Source of the DNA: Ahaetulla prasina
Taxonomy: Eukaryota > Chordata > Lepidosauria > Squamata > Colubridae
Length of the DNA: 64,000 nt
Reading direction: 5' to 3'
Assembly: GCF_028640845.1 (NCBI RefSeq)
Contig: NC_080548.1
Location: forward strand, 15,284,814 to 15,348,813
Below are positions 52,140 through 61,917 of this stretch, piece by piece (within the stretch, counting starts at the first letter, position 1; every line of letters starts with the position of its first letter). The notes beneath the pieces were generated by a model. The model was not told the origin of the DNA. It made no database searches and was given only the letters and a program-made list of their open reading frames with translations. Both the position numbers and the translations under genes were made by a program.

Positions 52140-52274
52140 CAGGGGTCTCCAACCTTGTTCACTTTAAGATTTGTGGACTTCAACTCCCAGAATTCCTCAG
52201 CCACCAAAGCTGGCTGAGGAACTCTGGGAGTTGAAGTCCACAAGTCTTAAAGTGGCCAAGGTTGGAGAGCCCTG
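52140..52274. mobile_element. hAT MITE family D
   Basis: Perfect TSD GTCTAAAG (52132-52139, 52275-52282). Both arms complete. Confidence 0.92.
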
Positions 52275-52409
52275 GTCTAAAGACAACCCTTTTACTAAAT
52301 CCCCTCTCCTACTTTCCCACACATGAGAAAGTGGCAGCATGGAAGCTTCTGGACTAATATGGCTTCCAAAGCTGACAGAAACTCTATGGAGATTCTCTGA
52401 CTTCCAGGT

Positions 52410-52828
52410 CAGGGGTCTCCAACTTTGGTCCCTTTAAAACTTTTTTTAAAATTTCATTTTGTCACAACAGTATACACAAACATTGTCATAAAAAAAACAT
52501 ATCATGAAGAAAAATATATATATATAAGTAAAGAATATGCATCAGCTATATTAATTTGATATAATGAAGGGATAGAACAGGAACGCACTTTTGTGCTCTT
52601 ATGCACGCCCCTTATAGTCCTCTTAGGAATGGGGTGAGGTCAATGGTAGACAGTTTTTGGTTAAAGATTTTGGGATTTTGAGTAGAGACTATGGAGTCAG
52701 GTAATGAGTTCCAAGCATTAACAACTCTGTTACAGAAGTCATATTTTCTGCAATCAAGCTTTGCTGGCTGAGGGACTCTGGGAGTTGAAGTCCACAAGTC
52801 TTAAAGGGACCAAGGTTGGAGACCCCTG
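52410..52828. mobile_element. hAT MITE family D interrupted by a LINE
   Basis: TSD TTCCAGGT/ATCCAGGT (52402-52409, 52829-52836). Left end up to GGTCCCTTTAAAAC, right end from GCTTTGCTGGCTGAGGG; about 35 bp of the MITE centre are missing at the insertion. Confidence 0.85.
52440..52757 (-). mobile_element. CR1/L2-group LINE 3' end, reverse
   Basis: Third copy of the 24496/28331 family. The reverse frame ending at 52612 encodes KYDFCNRVVNAWNSLPDSIV ... FNQKLSTIDL, the common C-terminal tail of CR1/L2-group RT proteins, followed by the UTR with CACGCCCCTTATAGTCCTC (plus strand). No TSD; target deletion instead. Confidence 0.78.
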
Positions 52829-52857
52829 ATCCAGGTCATGGTTGTCCCAAAGGTGCT

Positions 52858-52945
52858 TGTTTAGGAGGCAACTGGACGAGTCTTGTTTTTTCTTTGATGA
52901 CGTTTAGCTTCTCATCCAAGAAGCTTCATCAGCTTCTCGGATGAG
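52858..52945. repeat. Interspersed fragment with SINE/LINE-tail-like fold-back
   Basis: GATGACGTTTAGCTTCTCAT-CCAAGAAGCTTCATCAGCTT-CTCGGATGAGAAG forms an imperfect stem (CTTCTCATCC / GGATGAGAAG). This sequence is a familiar interspersed repeat in vertebrates; class not assigned. Confidence 0.45.
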
Positions 52946-53106
52946 AAGTTGAAACCTGAGTCTGAGGACCCACCTCCTTTGAGATGGAAGCTGGGAACGC
53001 TCACCTTATCCTTTCCCAGATGTTATCCCTCCAAGGAGTCAACCTAAGTGTATGTTAAATGCATAGATCAACGTAACGCCTCTGTTTTCCATTCACTCAT
53101 CCCCAG

Positions 53107-53166
53107 CAAGGAGCAACGGACACGGCCTACCTCAGGAGCGTTATGAACATCATCAATCCAGCTTAG
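53107..53166 (+). CDS. Candidate terminal coding exon, unidentified protein
   Basis: Acceptor CTCTGTTTTCCATTCACTCATCCCCAG ends at 53106; a phase-0 reading gives 19 residues, QGATDTAYLRSVMNIINPA, then TAG (53164-53166). A second frame (ending LAS, stop at 53170s) is also open, so the frame is not proven. AATAAA 125 bp downstream supports a gene end. The sequence sits between repeats and is itself non-repetitive. I do not recognise the protein; no upstream exon of it was identified. It cannot be the CNNM gene, which ends at 4700. Confidence 0.42.
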   Translation, partial: QGATDTAYLRSVMNIINPA

Positions 53167-53290
53167 CCTCATAGCAAGGGCCGCATCCCAGCCACCTCGT
53201 CTGCCACTCCCTCAGCTGCAGTTGCTAACACAGAGTTGTTTCTCTTGGCACGCGGCTCAGGACATTTCTCTAGATTGTGAGAGAGGGAAT

Positions 53291-53296
53291 AATAAA
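53291..53296 (+). promoter_or_regulatory. Candidate poly(A) signal
   Basis: AATAAA followed at once by an A11 run, downstream of the candidate terminal exon at 53107. The A run could instead be an old retroposon tail. Confidence 0.35.
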
Positions 53297-53609
53297 AAAA
53301 AAAAGTCTGGCTTGGCTGGAAGCAGCTGTTAGGAATGGCTGAGGACCAACTACTGAGCAGTGGAAAATACCAAGCACTTTGAGGACGACAAGTATGGAGT
53401 CAGAGTCTGAGATTTTGGCAAAGGGGCAAGCAAGACAAGACTGAGTGGGCACATATCTCCTGGATCTTCTGCCTTATGATGGCCGAGGGGTCGTTGTAGG
53501 GACTTTTTTCCTCCATGCAATTAAGCAGCAAGTGAAGCTGTCGCAGAACATCTAACAAAGAAGAGTACTTTTCCAGGGCCTGTAAACAACCAAGTCAAAA
53601 AACCCCAAT
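53297..53609. other. No further gene recognised
   Basis: Unique sequence between the candidate poly(A) signal and the next MITE. Confidence 0.4.
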
Positions 53610-53758
53610 AAAGGTAGTCCTTGACTTACGACCAAAACTGGGACCAGAATTTCCATTTCTAAGCAAGGGGGTTGTTAAATGAGTTAAGTGACTGATTTTA
53701 CCAATGGTTTTGTCAAAAAAACCACTGCAGTCTTAAGTAAAACCACATGGTTGTTAAG

Positions 53759-54203
53759 CAGCGGTGGGCTTCAAAAAATTTAGCAAGGGTTTCTCTGCCT
53801 AGTTGCTGGGTGGGTATGGCCATGGTGGGCGTGGCCTAGTCAGCCTCCTGCACCACAGGGAGGGGGCGTTTTTGCCCTCCCCAGGCTCCGGAGGCTTTCC
53901 TTGAGCCTCCAGGAGGGCGAAAATAACATCCCCAGGCTCTGGAGGCCCTCTGGAGGCTGGAAATGGGCCTGTTTTCAGGCTTCCCAAACTTCTGGTAGCC
54001 CCGTTTTTCGCCCTCCCTGAGCCTCCGTGCACGCCCTGCACTTACCTGCACCCCAAATGGGCTGCGTGGGGACTCCTGGGAGGGGCAGGGCAATATGGGC
54101 GGGGCCAGCCAGTGGTGGGATTTTGGGGGGGTTCTCCGAACTGCACAGAATCTTAGCTAGAGGTTCTCCCGAACCCCTGCGAACCGCCAGCAGCCCACCC
54201 CTG
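53759..54203 (+). mobile_element. hAT MITE family B nested in Tigger-like MITE
   Basis: Perfect TSD TTGTTAAG (53751-53758, 54204-54211). CAGCGGTGGGCTTCAAAAAA left, CAGCAGCCCACCCCTG right. Confidence 0.93.
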
Positions 54204-54356
54204 TTGTTAAGCAAATCTGGCTTCCCCCATTGACTTTGCTTGTCAGAAGCCAGCCGTAAAGGTTGCAAATGACATTCACAGGACCCTGGGACACTGCAGC
54301 CATCATAAATACATGCTTGTAGCCAAACACCTGCATTTTGAACATGTAACCATGGG

Positions 54357-54687
54357 CAGGGGTGAAATGCTCCCGGTTTGGAGAACCAGTAGCAAAAATC
54401 CCTGCCCCAGCTCCCGCCCATGCCCAGCTGAGCCGTGCGATCATCAGAGGTTTTTTTCGTTTTACTTTTAAAAGCATTTTTTCTTTGGCCGAAAAAAATG
54501 CTTTTAAAAGTTAAAAAAAAAAGGCTCTGAAAATCGCATGGCTCAGCTGGGATCGTCAGAACCCTTTAAAAGCATCTACAAGAGGTTGTAGAAAAAATGC
54601 TTTTAGAAGTTTTTTTAAAAAAAGTTGGCCACGCCCAGCCAATCACATTAACCCCCCCAGCCACGCCCACAGAACTGGTAGTATCTG
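54357..54687 (+). mobile_element. hAT MITE family C nested in the same Tigger-like MITE
   Basis: Perfect TSD ACCATGGG (54349-54356, 54688-54695). The right terminus is reduced to ...AGAACTGGTAGTATCTG: the usual TTTCACCAC is deleted although the terminal CTG and the TSD are intact. Confidence 0.85.
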
Positions 54688-54820
54688 ACCATGGGGATAC
54701 TGCAACACAACAGTCGTAAGGGCGAGAACCATTTGCAAGTCACCTTTTTCAGCACGGTTGTAACCTGAAACGGTTGTTGAATAAATGATTGTTAAGTTGA
54801 AGACAACTTGTATTGCCCCA

Positions 54821-55279
54821 AGCAGTTCAACAGGAGCTGCCTAATTGGAGAACTTCCTTGAAGAGGATCTCCAAAAGCCTTAAAAAGTTGTCACCTCCAC
54901 TTGTTTTTAATAGAGTGGAAGGGGAGAATATTAGAAATATGGGAGCAATTGTATTTATTGTATTTAATTAATGAACAGGACTCCATCTGTTGATTCTCTC
55001 GCAGGGCACCTTCAAAGGTCAAATGTGTTTCTTGGTTCCAAAATAGGAACACGTCTCTGGTTTAAACTAGGAGAGCAGAACATTACTGCAGATTTGCATA
55101 GCAGGTTGCCATCAATGGTATAAAAAGCCTAACAAAAGAAATGAAATCCTTATAAAATGTTGTGCTTATAGGCATTGTGTCTCTCCTTCCTGTGCAAGAA
55201 CAGAAGATAATTAAGGAAACTATATCTGCAAGATAGGAATGGGAAGCCAAATGGACCATAAATACGTTTCCTTCGTTTA
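54821..55279. other. No gene recognised
   Basis: Unique AT-rich sequence; the reverse frame 55083-55340 is chance. Confidence 0.42.
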
Positions 55280-55287
55280 GTCTACAG

Positions 55288-55691
55288 CAATGGTAGTTAA
55301 CCTGGTCCCTAACGTCCCTAGTGGGCGTTCCAGCTTTCATGGTGGGCGGTAGGGGTTTTGTCCAATACTGAAGAACTTTCCTTTTTTTTAATTTAATTGA
55401 CTTTTTAAAAAAAATTCATAGCATTATTTAAAAACATTTTCATTGGGTTTTTATAAAATTCCCCGTGACAATTTAAATTTCTGAAAATATACTATTTGTA
55501 TCGCTTGCACATAAGTTTAGTTCATGTTACGTAAGTGAAACTAAATGGCACTATAGTGCAACTGCAAACAAAAGAGCCTCGCCCCAGAATAGCTCGCGCA
55601 TCTCCCCCCAAACCAGTGGGCGGTTAGAAAATTTTACTACTAACAGAGATTCAAAAGTGGGCGGTAGGTATAAAAAGGTTGACTACCCCTG
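55288..55691. mobile_element. hAT MITE (CAATGGTAGTTAACCTGG ends)
   Basis: Left CAATGGTAGTTAACCTGGTC, right AAAAAGGTTGACTACCCCTG, TSD GTCTACAG/GTTTACAG (55280-55287, 55692-55699). Interior has paired AGTGGGCG(T/G)(T/A)... and GTGGGCGGTAGG near both ends. Confidence 0.85.
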
Positions 55692-55961
55692 GTTTACAGT
55701 ATCTGAGAGTATTGTAAGAACTCTCCCAATTGAGTTTAATTTAGTGCTTTTTCCGTGTTCCAAACAGAACGCAGTTTAGCTATAGCAGATCAATGGTTAA
55801 GGACCAATGAACTTCTAGCAAACATATCAGTCTTCTGATTGCAGGCAACGTTAGGCTTTGGAGCAGAACCTTCACTGTCAACGGCTAGCTTTCAGAAAGT
55901 TAGCCAGCATGTCACACCCTTCATATTGAAAAGAAGTAATTGAACTCCAGTCAGTAGCATT

Positions 55962-56604
55962 CAGTGGTGGATTTCAAAATTTTTTACTACCAGTTCTGTG
56001 GGTATGGCTTGGTGGGCGTGGCATGGCTTGATGGGTGTGGCTTGGTGGGTGCGGCAGGGGAAGGATACTGTAAAATGTCCATTCCCTCCCCAATCCAGGG
56101 GAAGGTTACTGCAAAATCCCCATTTCCTCCCGATCAGCTGGGACTTGGGAGGCAGAGAATAGATGGGGGTGGAGCCAGACAGAATTTTTACTACCGGTTC
56201 TCCGAACTACCCAAAATTTCCGCTACTGGTCAGTGGTGGGTTGCTACCGGTTTTCCCTGGTTCAGGAGAGCCAGTAGTGGAAATCTTGATATGAAAGCTA
56301 ACCGGTTCACTCCTAACATCAGCTGGGCCCTCCTGCCCGCCGCCGCGCTATACCTACCTTTATTCCTTTGTTTTTAGCTCAGCTGTAAGGCGCGGCAGAG
56401 TGGATTGCCATGCCTCAGCTGTTTTTTTTACTCAATGCGCTTGTGCAAAACATAAATTTGGCGCACGTGCGAGCGAAGCGAACATGCGCATGGCGATCAC
56501 GCGCAAAGCATGTGCGCGATGCAAACCTGTGGTAAAACTGGTTAGAACCCACTACTGGTACCGGTTCTCCAGAACTGGTCAGAACCTGCTGAAACCCACC
56601 TCTG
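55962..56604 (+). mobile_element. hAT MITE family A split by family G
   Basis: Perfect TSD GTAGCATT (55954-55961, 56605-56612). The family-A parts are 55962-56230 and 56558-56604. Confidence 0.92.
56231..56557. mobile_element. hAT MITE family G nested in family A
   Basis: CAGTGGTGGGTTGCTACCGG left, GTTAGAACCCACTACTG right, flanks CTACTGGT/GTACCGGT (6 of 8). Target is the CTACCGGT motif of the host MITE. CpG-rich interior (GGCGCACGTGCGAGCG, ATGCGCATGGCG). Confidence 0.82.
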
Positions 56605-56612
56605 GTAGCATT

Positions 56613-57422
56613 TGTAATTGTCGAATACGAAGGGAACTAGAATGCCATGTTACCTGCTTCAAGACAATCCCTGTTACAAGCTGCAAACATTCCTGGGCTG
56701 AACCTCCTTATTAAAATAGGTAGCCAGAAAAACTAGGATAAAACTGGAACCGATCAGCTGTTTGCAAAGGATAGCCACGATATTCTAAGCATCTTGCTAA
56801 CATCAGAATGGAAATCAGATCTGTGCAACGTCATTGAAGGATGGGAAAGAGCGCAGTGATTTTTACCAAGGCGGAAGGGTGTATCTGCTGGTTATCACCA
56901 GGTCTCTCTTTTGGGCTTGCTTGGGCTTTCCCCTCCCTCTGACTAATTGGTTACCGGTTCCTAGAGACAGAGATAGACAACAAATACAAAAAAAAACCCT
57001 AAAAAAAACACACCCCACACTACCTTCCACCCAGCCCTGCAGCGGTGAGTCCCCGTGCAGAATGCATGGGACAGCTCTCATGGGTGGATCCCTCGGTCTT
57101 TGTGGAGTGGAAAAAGTGAGTCAAATGTAGTTCTTTCCAGTCACATCACTCAGATGACAATGAGAATTGAGTAGCAAGCTCATATGTAGGCATGGAAGAA
57201 GGAGCTGAGAGGGAAGTATGCATCTGAGAGGTTACCGAAGAAAGTTGCAACAACAAAAAACCTTATTCTTTGTGCCGAACAACCAACCAGTCAGGCAGCC
57301 ATTTATTTTCCTTATTTTTTTAATTATTGATCGATTTGTATCCCACCTTTATTATTTTTTACAAATAACCCAAACTGGCAAACGTACCCTTCCTCCTTCT
57401 ATTTTCCCCACAAGAGCAATCC
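56613..57422. other. No gene recognised
   Basis: Unique sequence; forward frame 56834-57130 lacks splice context and domain resemblance. Confidence 0.42.
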
Positions 57423-57430
57423 TGAGAGGT

Positions 57431-57567
57431 AAGTGGTGGGATTCAAATAATTTAACAACCGGTTCTCTGCCCTAATGATTTCTTCCAACAACCAATTTAC
57501 CAAACTGCTCAGAAAGTTAACAACCGGTTCTCCCGAAGTGGTGCGAACTGGCTGAATCCCACCACTG
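57431..57567. mobile_element. hAT MITE family E
   Basis: AAGTGGTGGGATTCAAATAA left (first base C replaced by A), GCTGAATCCCACCACTG right, TSD TGAGAGGT/TGCGAGGT. Confidence 0.87.
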
Positions 57568-57627
57568 TGCGAGGTGTGTTGGGCTGAGAGAGAGTGACTG
57601 GCCCAAAAGTCATCAGATGGCTTTCAT

Positions 57628-57954
57628 CAGTGGTGGGTTTCAAATTTTGCCCTCCCCAGGCCCTGGAGGTTTTCCTCGAGCTTCTAGGAGGGCGAAAACT
57701 GCTTCCCCTGGGGTCCGGAGGCCCTCCGGAGGTCCATTTTCTGGACTTCCGGAACCTCTGGTAGGCCTGTTTTTTGCCCTCCCAGACCCTCCGCATGGTC
57801 CCTGCACTTACCTGGAATGATGAACGGGCTGTGTGGAGACTCCTGGAAGGGGCGGAAAGGGGCAGGGCGGGAAGGGTCAGCCAGGGGTGGCATTTGGGGG
57901 TTTGCTGAACCCCAGCAATCCATGGCTAGAAGATCGCCTGAACCCTGCCGAACC
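57628..57954 (+). mobile_element. hAT MITE family B-like, right end lost
   Basis: CAGTGGTGGGTTTCAAATTT left, then the family B body (CCTCGAGCTTCTAGGAGGGC, GGGGTTTGCTGAACCCCAGC). The expected CAGCCCACCCCTG terminus is absent; the element stops at the next MITE. Confidence 0.68.
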
Positions 57955-58091
57955 CAGTGGTGGGATTCAGCCAGTTCGCACCACTTCGGGAGAACCGGTT
58001 TTTAACTTTCTGAGCAGTTTGGTAAACTGGTTGTTGGAAGAAATCATTAGGGCAGAGAACCGGTTGTTAAATTACTTGAATCCCACCACTG
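57955..58091. mobile_element. hAT MITE family E
   Basis: CAGTGGTGGGATTCAGCCAG left, TTGAATCCCACCACTG right. Inverted relative to the copy at 57431. Flanks do not give a clean TSD, perhaps because it replaced the end of the preceding MITE. Confidence 0.8.
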
Positions 58092-58128
58092 GTCACGACC
58101 AGCTGTGAGCTGGGGGATACAGGCATTC

Positions 58129-58515
58129 CTCGGCTTACAACCACAATTGGGACTGGAATTTTAGTCGTTCATTGTTAAGGTCATAAATCGAGGCACCACA
58201 TCAATGGACCTGATTTTTCGAACAGCTGTTCAGCCAGGGGCGGGTTTTAAAACATGTCGCTACCGGTTTGCTCATAGGCATGCGTGTGCTCATGTGCGCG
58301 TGTGATGCTTCTGCGCATGCGCAGAAGTGTCCGGGCAGGTGGGTGGAGTCTGCCATGCCGCTACCAGTTTACCCAATCTGGGGCAAACCGGTAGCAACCC
58401 ACCACTGTGTTCAGCCAATCTCCTGATTGTAAGTCTAAATCCACTTTCCCGAATGAGCATTTTTTGCTTCTAAGCAACTGGTCGTAAATTGAGGACTGCC
58501 TATATACCAGTCCAG
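58129..58515 (+). mobile_element. Tigger-like MITE (diverged) with nested hAT
   Basis: ACAGGCATTCCTCGGCTTAC left, CGTAAATTGAGGACTGCCTAT right, much shorter internally than the other copies. Confidence 0.65.
58235..58407. mobile_element. hAT MITE family G
   Basis: Perfect TSD TGTTCAGC (58227-58234, 58408-58415). CAGGGGCGGGTTTTAAAACA left, GGTAGCAACCCACCACTG right, GCTTCTGCGCATGCGCAGAAG palindrome in the middle. Confidence 0.92.
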
Positions 58516-58893
58516 TACAGGTAATCCTAGACTTCGCTTAGTGACCATTCAAAGTTACAACGGCACTGAAAAAAGTGACTTATGGCCACATTTCACACTT
58601 ATGACTGTTGCAGCGTCCCCATGGTCAGATGCTTGATCACTGTCTCACATTTACGACCGTTGCAGTGGGTTCGGGTCATGTAATCAGCCTTTGCAACCTT
58701 CTGACAAGCAAAGTCAATGAGGAAAGCAGATTCACTTAACAACCGTGTTACTAATTTAACAACAAAAGTGGTTCACTTAACAAATGTGGCAAGAAAAGTC
58801 ATAAAATGGGGCAAAACTCCCTTAAGGAATTACTCACTTAGCAACATAAATTTTGGGCTCAATTGTGACCGTAAGTTGAGAATTACCTGTACC
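58516..58893 (-). mobile_element. Tigger-like MITE, near complete, reverse
   Basis: TACAGGTAATCCTAGACTTC left and AAGTTGAGAATTACCTGTA right, uninterrupted (378 bp), so it is the best template for the family. TA borders at both ends fit the mariner superfamily. Confidence 0.8.
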
Positions 58894-59505
58894 TGAATAT
58901 AGAACTTTTTAACATTCAGATTTCACTGTGTTTTTTTTTTAAATCTAGGCAGAATGTTAATACATACTGCAAGTCCATATATGACATGCCATGCACTAAA
59001 TAAATACATAAGGCCAATGCATTATTTTAGATCTTTCATAAATAATTTTTTGAAAGTTATGCAATGACCTCCTAATCCTATTAACTTTTTTTCCTGGGCA
59101 AATTGCAGCATTTTCCCCTGGCTTGCTCAAGCGCTAAAGAAGGCTGGGAATGCCTCCCTGAAATGGAACGAGAGAGAGCGCGGAGGTCGGAATTCTTGGA
59201 ATAGCAACCAGCTGAGTTAACAGATCTACTTTCTTTCTCGAAACAAAGCCCAGACATTGGTCGCTTCTCCAACTCCCAGCTGGCAGCCGGTGAGGGGGCC
59301 AGAGGGAGGGAAAAGCTGGTGTGACTGGAAAACTCCAAGTGAAGCTGCTTTATTAGAAACGCTACCAGGATCTCACCAAAAATCTACTCATCCCCAACAC
59401 TGCGGCTACCGTCAACTTACAGCCCTATGAAAATCGTAATTAATCCATTTGTCCCCCAGACCTTTTCAAAATCATGTTCAAAGTCAGCTCAGTCTGCTAA
59501 ATCTG
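58894..59505. other. No gene recognised
   Basis: Unique sequence. Frame 59081-59338 (-) has no family resemblance. Confidence 0.42.
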
Positions 59506-59506
59506 A

Positions 59507-59758
59507 GGGGCCTCTGTGGCTCAGACTGCTAATGCAGTCTGTTATTAACAGCAGCTGCTTACAGTTACTGCAGGTTCTAGTCCCACCAGGCCCAAGGTTG
59601 ACTCAGCCTTCTATCCTTTATAAGGTAGGTAAAATGAGGACCCAGATTGTTGGGGGCAATAAATATACAAATAGGATGAAGACTATTGCTAACATAGTGT
59701 AAGCCGCCCTGAGTCTTTGGAGAAGGGCGGGATATAAATGCAAATAAAAAAAATAAAT
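59507..59758 (+). mobile_element. tRNA-derived SINE with LINE-type tail
   Basis: Head GGGGCCTCTGTGGCTCAGAC, box B GGTTCTAGTCCCACC, body GTTGACTCAGCC, tail TAAGCCGCCCTGAGTC ... GGGCGGGATATAAATGCAAA then A-rich. Same family as 980 and 10091. Confidence 0.86.
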
Positions 59759-59934
59759 CAGACGCTTTCTTTTCAGATGCAAATTTTTTTTTCCCAGGCT
59801 GACAATTTCCTTCGTGCTCCGTGTGCACAACTTCAGAAATCATGTTGCCTAAAGCAAGTAGTGTAAGAGGAGAGCTGTGTTAGTAAAAAGCCATATGCTT
59901 TCAGGAACTCCCCCTTGTTTTACACCAGGGGTAT

Positions 59935-60003
59935 CCAACGAGCTGGGGAATTCTGGGATTGGAAGTCCACAGATCTTAAAGTTGCCAGAGTTGGGCACCC
60001 CTG
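59935..60003. mobile_element. hAT MITE family D, deleted form
   Basis: CAGGGGTATCCAACGAGC left, GTTGCCAGAGTTGGGCACCCCTG right, flanks TTTTACAC/TTTTGCGC (6 of 8). Confidence 0.7.
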
Positions 60004-60118
60004 TTTTGCGCCTTTGAACGCAATGTGTTCAAGGGGAAAAGTGCTACCAGATCCCTCCGATTATTGTCCAGAATAGCAGATGATCTCAGTGCAAAACTCT
60101 GTTTTCACCAATATTGAA

Positions 60119-60617
60119 CCGGGGTGAAATGTAAAATTTATTACTAGCAGTTCTGTGGGCGTGGCTTGGTGGGTGGGTGGGGTAATGTGACTGGGTGGAC
60201 GTGGCCAACTTTTTTTTTTTTTTACTTTTAAAAGCATTTAAAATTCAGCCGAAGAGGCTGTAAAAATGCTTTGAAAGGGTTCTGGTGATTAGGCAACTCA
60301 GCTGGGATTGTCAGAACCCTTTCAAAGCCTCTTTGGCTGAAGAGCCAAAGAAAAAATGCTTTGAAAGGGTTCTGACAATCCCAGCTGAACCGTGCGATCA
60401 TCAGAGTTTGTTTGGTTTTTTACTTTTAAAAGCATTTTTTCAGCAGAAGATAAAAATGCTTTTAAAAGTAAAAAAAACCTCTGATGATCATGTGGCTCAG
60501 CTGGGCATGAGAGGGGAAGGCGGGGCCAGGGATTTTTGCTACCAGTTCTCCAAACCACCTGCTGCCATTGCTACCGGATCGGAGGATCCGGTCCAAACTG
60601 GGAGCATTTCACCCCTG
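60119..60617 (+). mobile_element. hAT MITE family C
   Basis: CCGGGGTGAAATGTAAAATT left, GGATCCGGTCCAAACTGGGA and GCATTTCACCCCTG right. No matching octamers. Interior CTTTTAAAAG modules and a 17-bp TTTCAAAG/CTTTGAAAG inverted pair. Confidence 0.8.
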
Positions 60618-60793
60618 CTGCAACCTTCATAAATACATGTTGGTTGCCAAGCTCCCAAATTTTGATCTTGATTATGACTGTGAGAATGCTGGTGCCATGA
60701 TAAGCGTGTGGAAGGATTGGAATCACCTTTTTCAATGCCACTGTGATTTTAAATTGCCACTAAATGAAAATTTATTAATTGAGGACTACCTGC
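60618..60793 (+). mobile_element. Tigger-like MITE, right part
   Basis: CATAAATACATGTTGGTTGC through AATTGAGGACTACCTG; the left half is missing, presumably lost when or before the hAT at 60119 landed. Confidence 0.6.
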
Positions 60794-60799
60794 AGAGGA

Positions 60800-61440
60800 G
60801 AGCTCTTCTCTTGAAAGCTCCCTTGTTCAATCCAAGCTTCTTAAACATAAGTTCCTTGAGAAGGGAAAGAGAAGGATTATCTATCAATAACAGCATTTGG
60901 GAAACAAGCCCACAACTCATCTGTCTTCTCACCTTAATGCGGTGAGGTTTTTTTTCTTTAATCTCATTGAATTAATAATAAGCTTATTCATTTCTTACAA
61001 CATTTCTCTACCATCCTCAATCATTAGACTTTGGATCGTTCACTAGAAACGCCTTAAAATAACTGACCCCATAACATTCCAAAGGACGGTCCAACGATTC
61101 TGAAAATGTAATAACGAAGACCCTGAACAATATTAAAAGGAAAAAAAAGCTAGTTGTTGAATTCTGACCCAAGCCATAAATTTTTCACTAAACAGAGCTG
61201 TCTATCTGGAAAACAATAGCGCAGAGGAGAAATAATTTCTGAGGGTGCATTTTCAGATCTGAGAATTTGGAAATCTTGCTGCATCTGCGTCTCCTTTTCT
61301 CAGTTTAGTTTGCTAAATACCTCTCTGGAATGTATGAGTGGCCACTTTATGAAAAGATGATCTTAACTATGTGATTGTCTTCTTGTTTACCTCCTAGGCC
61401 CAATCAATACTCAAGTTAAATTATGTAAGAAGACTAAAAT
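60800..61440. other. No gene recognised
   Basis: Unique AT-rich sequence. Confidence 0.42.
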
Positions 61441-61444
61441 TTAG

Positions 61445-61590
61445 TATAAGCAAAATTTATGACCCTATGACTATCATTAAGTGTTGTACCTTATGATTCT
61501 TGATGAATGTATTTTTTCTTTTATGTACACTGAGAGCATATGCACCAAAACAAATTCCTTGTTTGTCCAATCACACTTGGCCAATAAAGA
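61445..61590 (+). mobile_element. CR1-L3 (Snake1-type) LINE, 3' UTR end
   Basis: TATGACTATCATTAAGTGTT through TTGTCCAATCACACTTGGCC-AATAAAGAATTC. Only the last ~145 bp of the element. Confidence 0.87.
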
Positions 61591-61721
61591 ATTCTATTCT
61601 ATTCTATTCTATTCTATTCTATTCTATTCTATTCTATTCTATTCTATTCTATTCTATTCTATTCTACTCTACTCTACTCTACTCTACTCTACTCTATTCT
61701 ATTCTATTCTATTCTATTCTA
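61591..61721 (+). repeat. (ATTCT)n / (ACTCT)n microsatellite
   Basis: About fourteen ATTCT units, then ACTCT units (61661-61692), then ATTCT again, ending where a second LINE end begins. Confidence 0.95.
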
Positions 61722-61847
61722 TGACTATCATTAAGTGTTGTACCTTATGATTCTTGATGAACGTATCTTTTCATTTATGCAAGCTGAGAGCATATGCACC
61801 AAGACAAATTCCTTGGGTGTCCAATCACACCTGGCCAATAAAATATG
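61722..61847 (+). mobile_element. CR1-L3 3' UTR end, second tandem copy
   Basis: ATGACTATCATTAAGTGTTG through GTCCAATCACACCTGGCCAA-TAAAATATGC. Starts at the same internal position as the copy at 61445, which points to tandem duplication of a tail-plus-microsatellite unit. Confidence 0.85.
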
Positions 61848-61917
61848 CTATTCTATTCTATTCTATTCTATTCTATTCTATTCTATTCTATTCTATTCTA
61901 TTCTATTCTATTCTATT
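61848..61917 (+). repeat. (TATTC)n microsatellite
   Basis: About fourteen pure units ending at TATTCAGTATAAGC. TAGTATAAGCAA also precedes the array (61443), so the direct repeat AGTATAAGCAA brackets the whole block (61443-61453 region and 61919-61929). Confidence 0.93.

Larger units (their letters stand above)
53610..54820 (+). mobile_element. Tigger-like MITE hosting two hAT MITEs
   Basis: AAGGTAGTCCTTGACTTACG left; the outer right end TTGTTAAGTTGAAGACAACTTGT near 54815. Segments 53610-53758, 54204-54356 and 54688-54820 line up with the 51161 copy once the two hAT insertions are removed. Confidence 0.72.
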
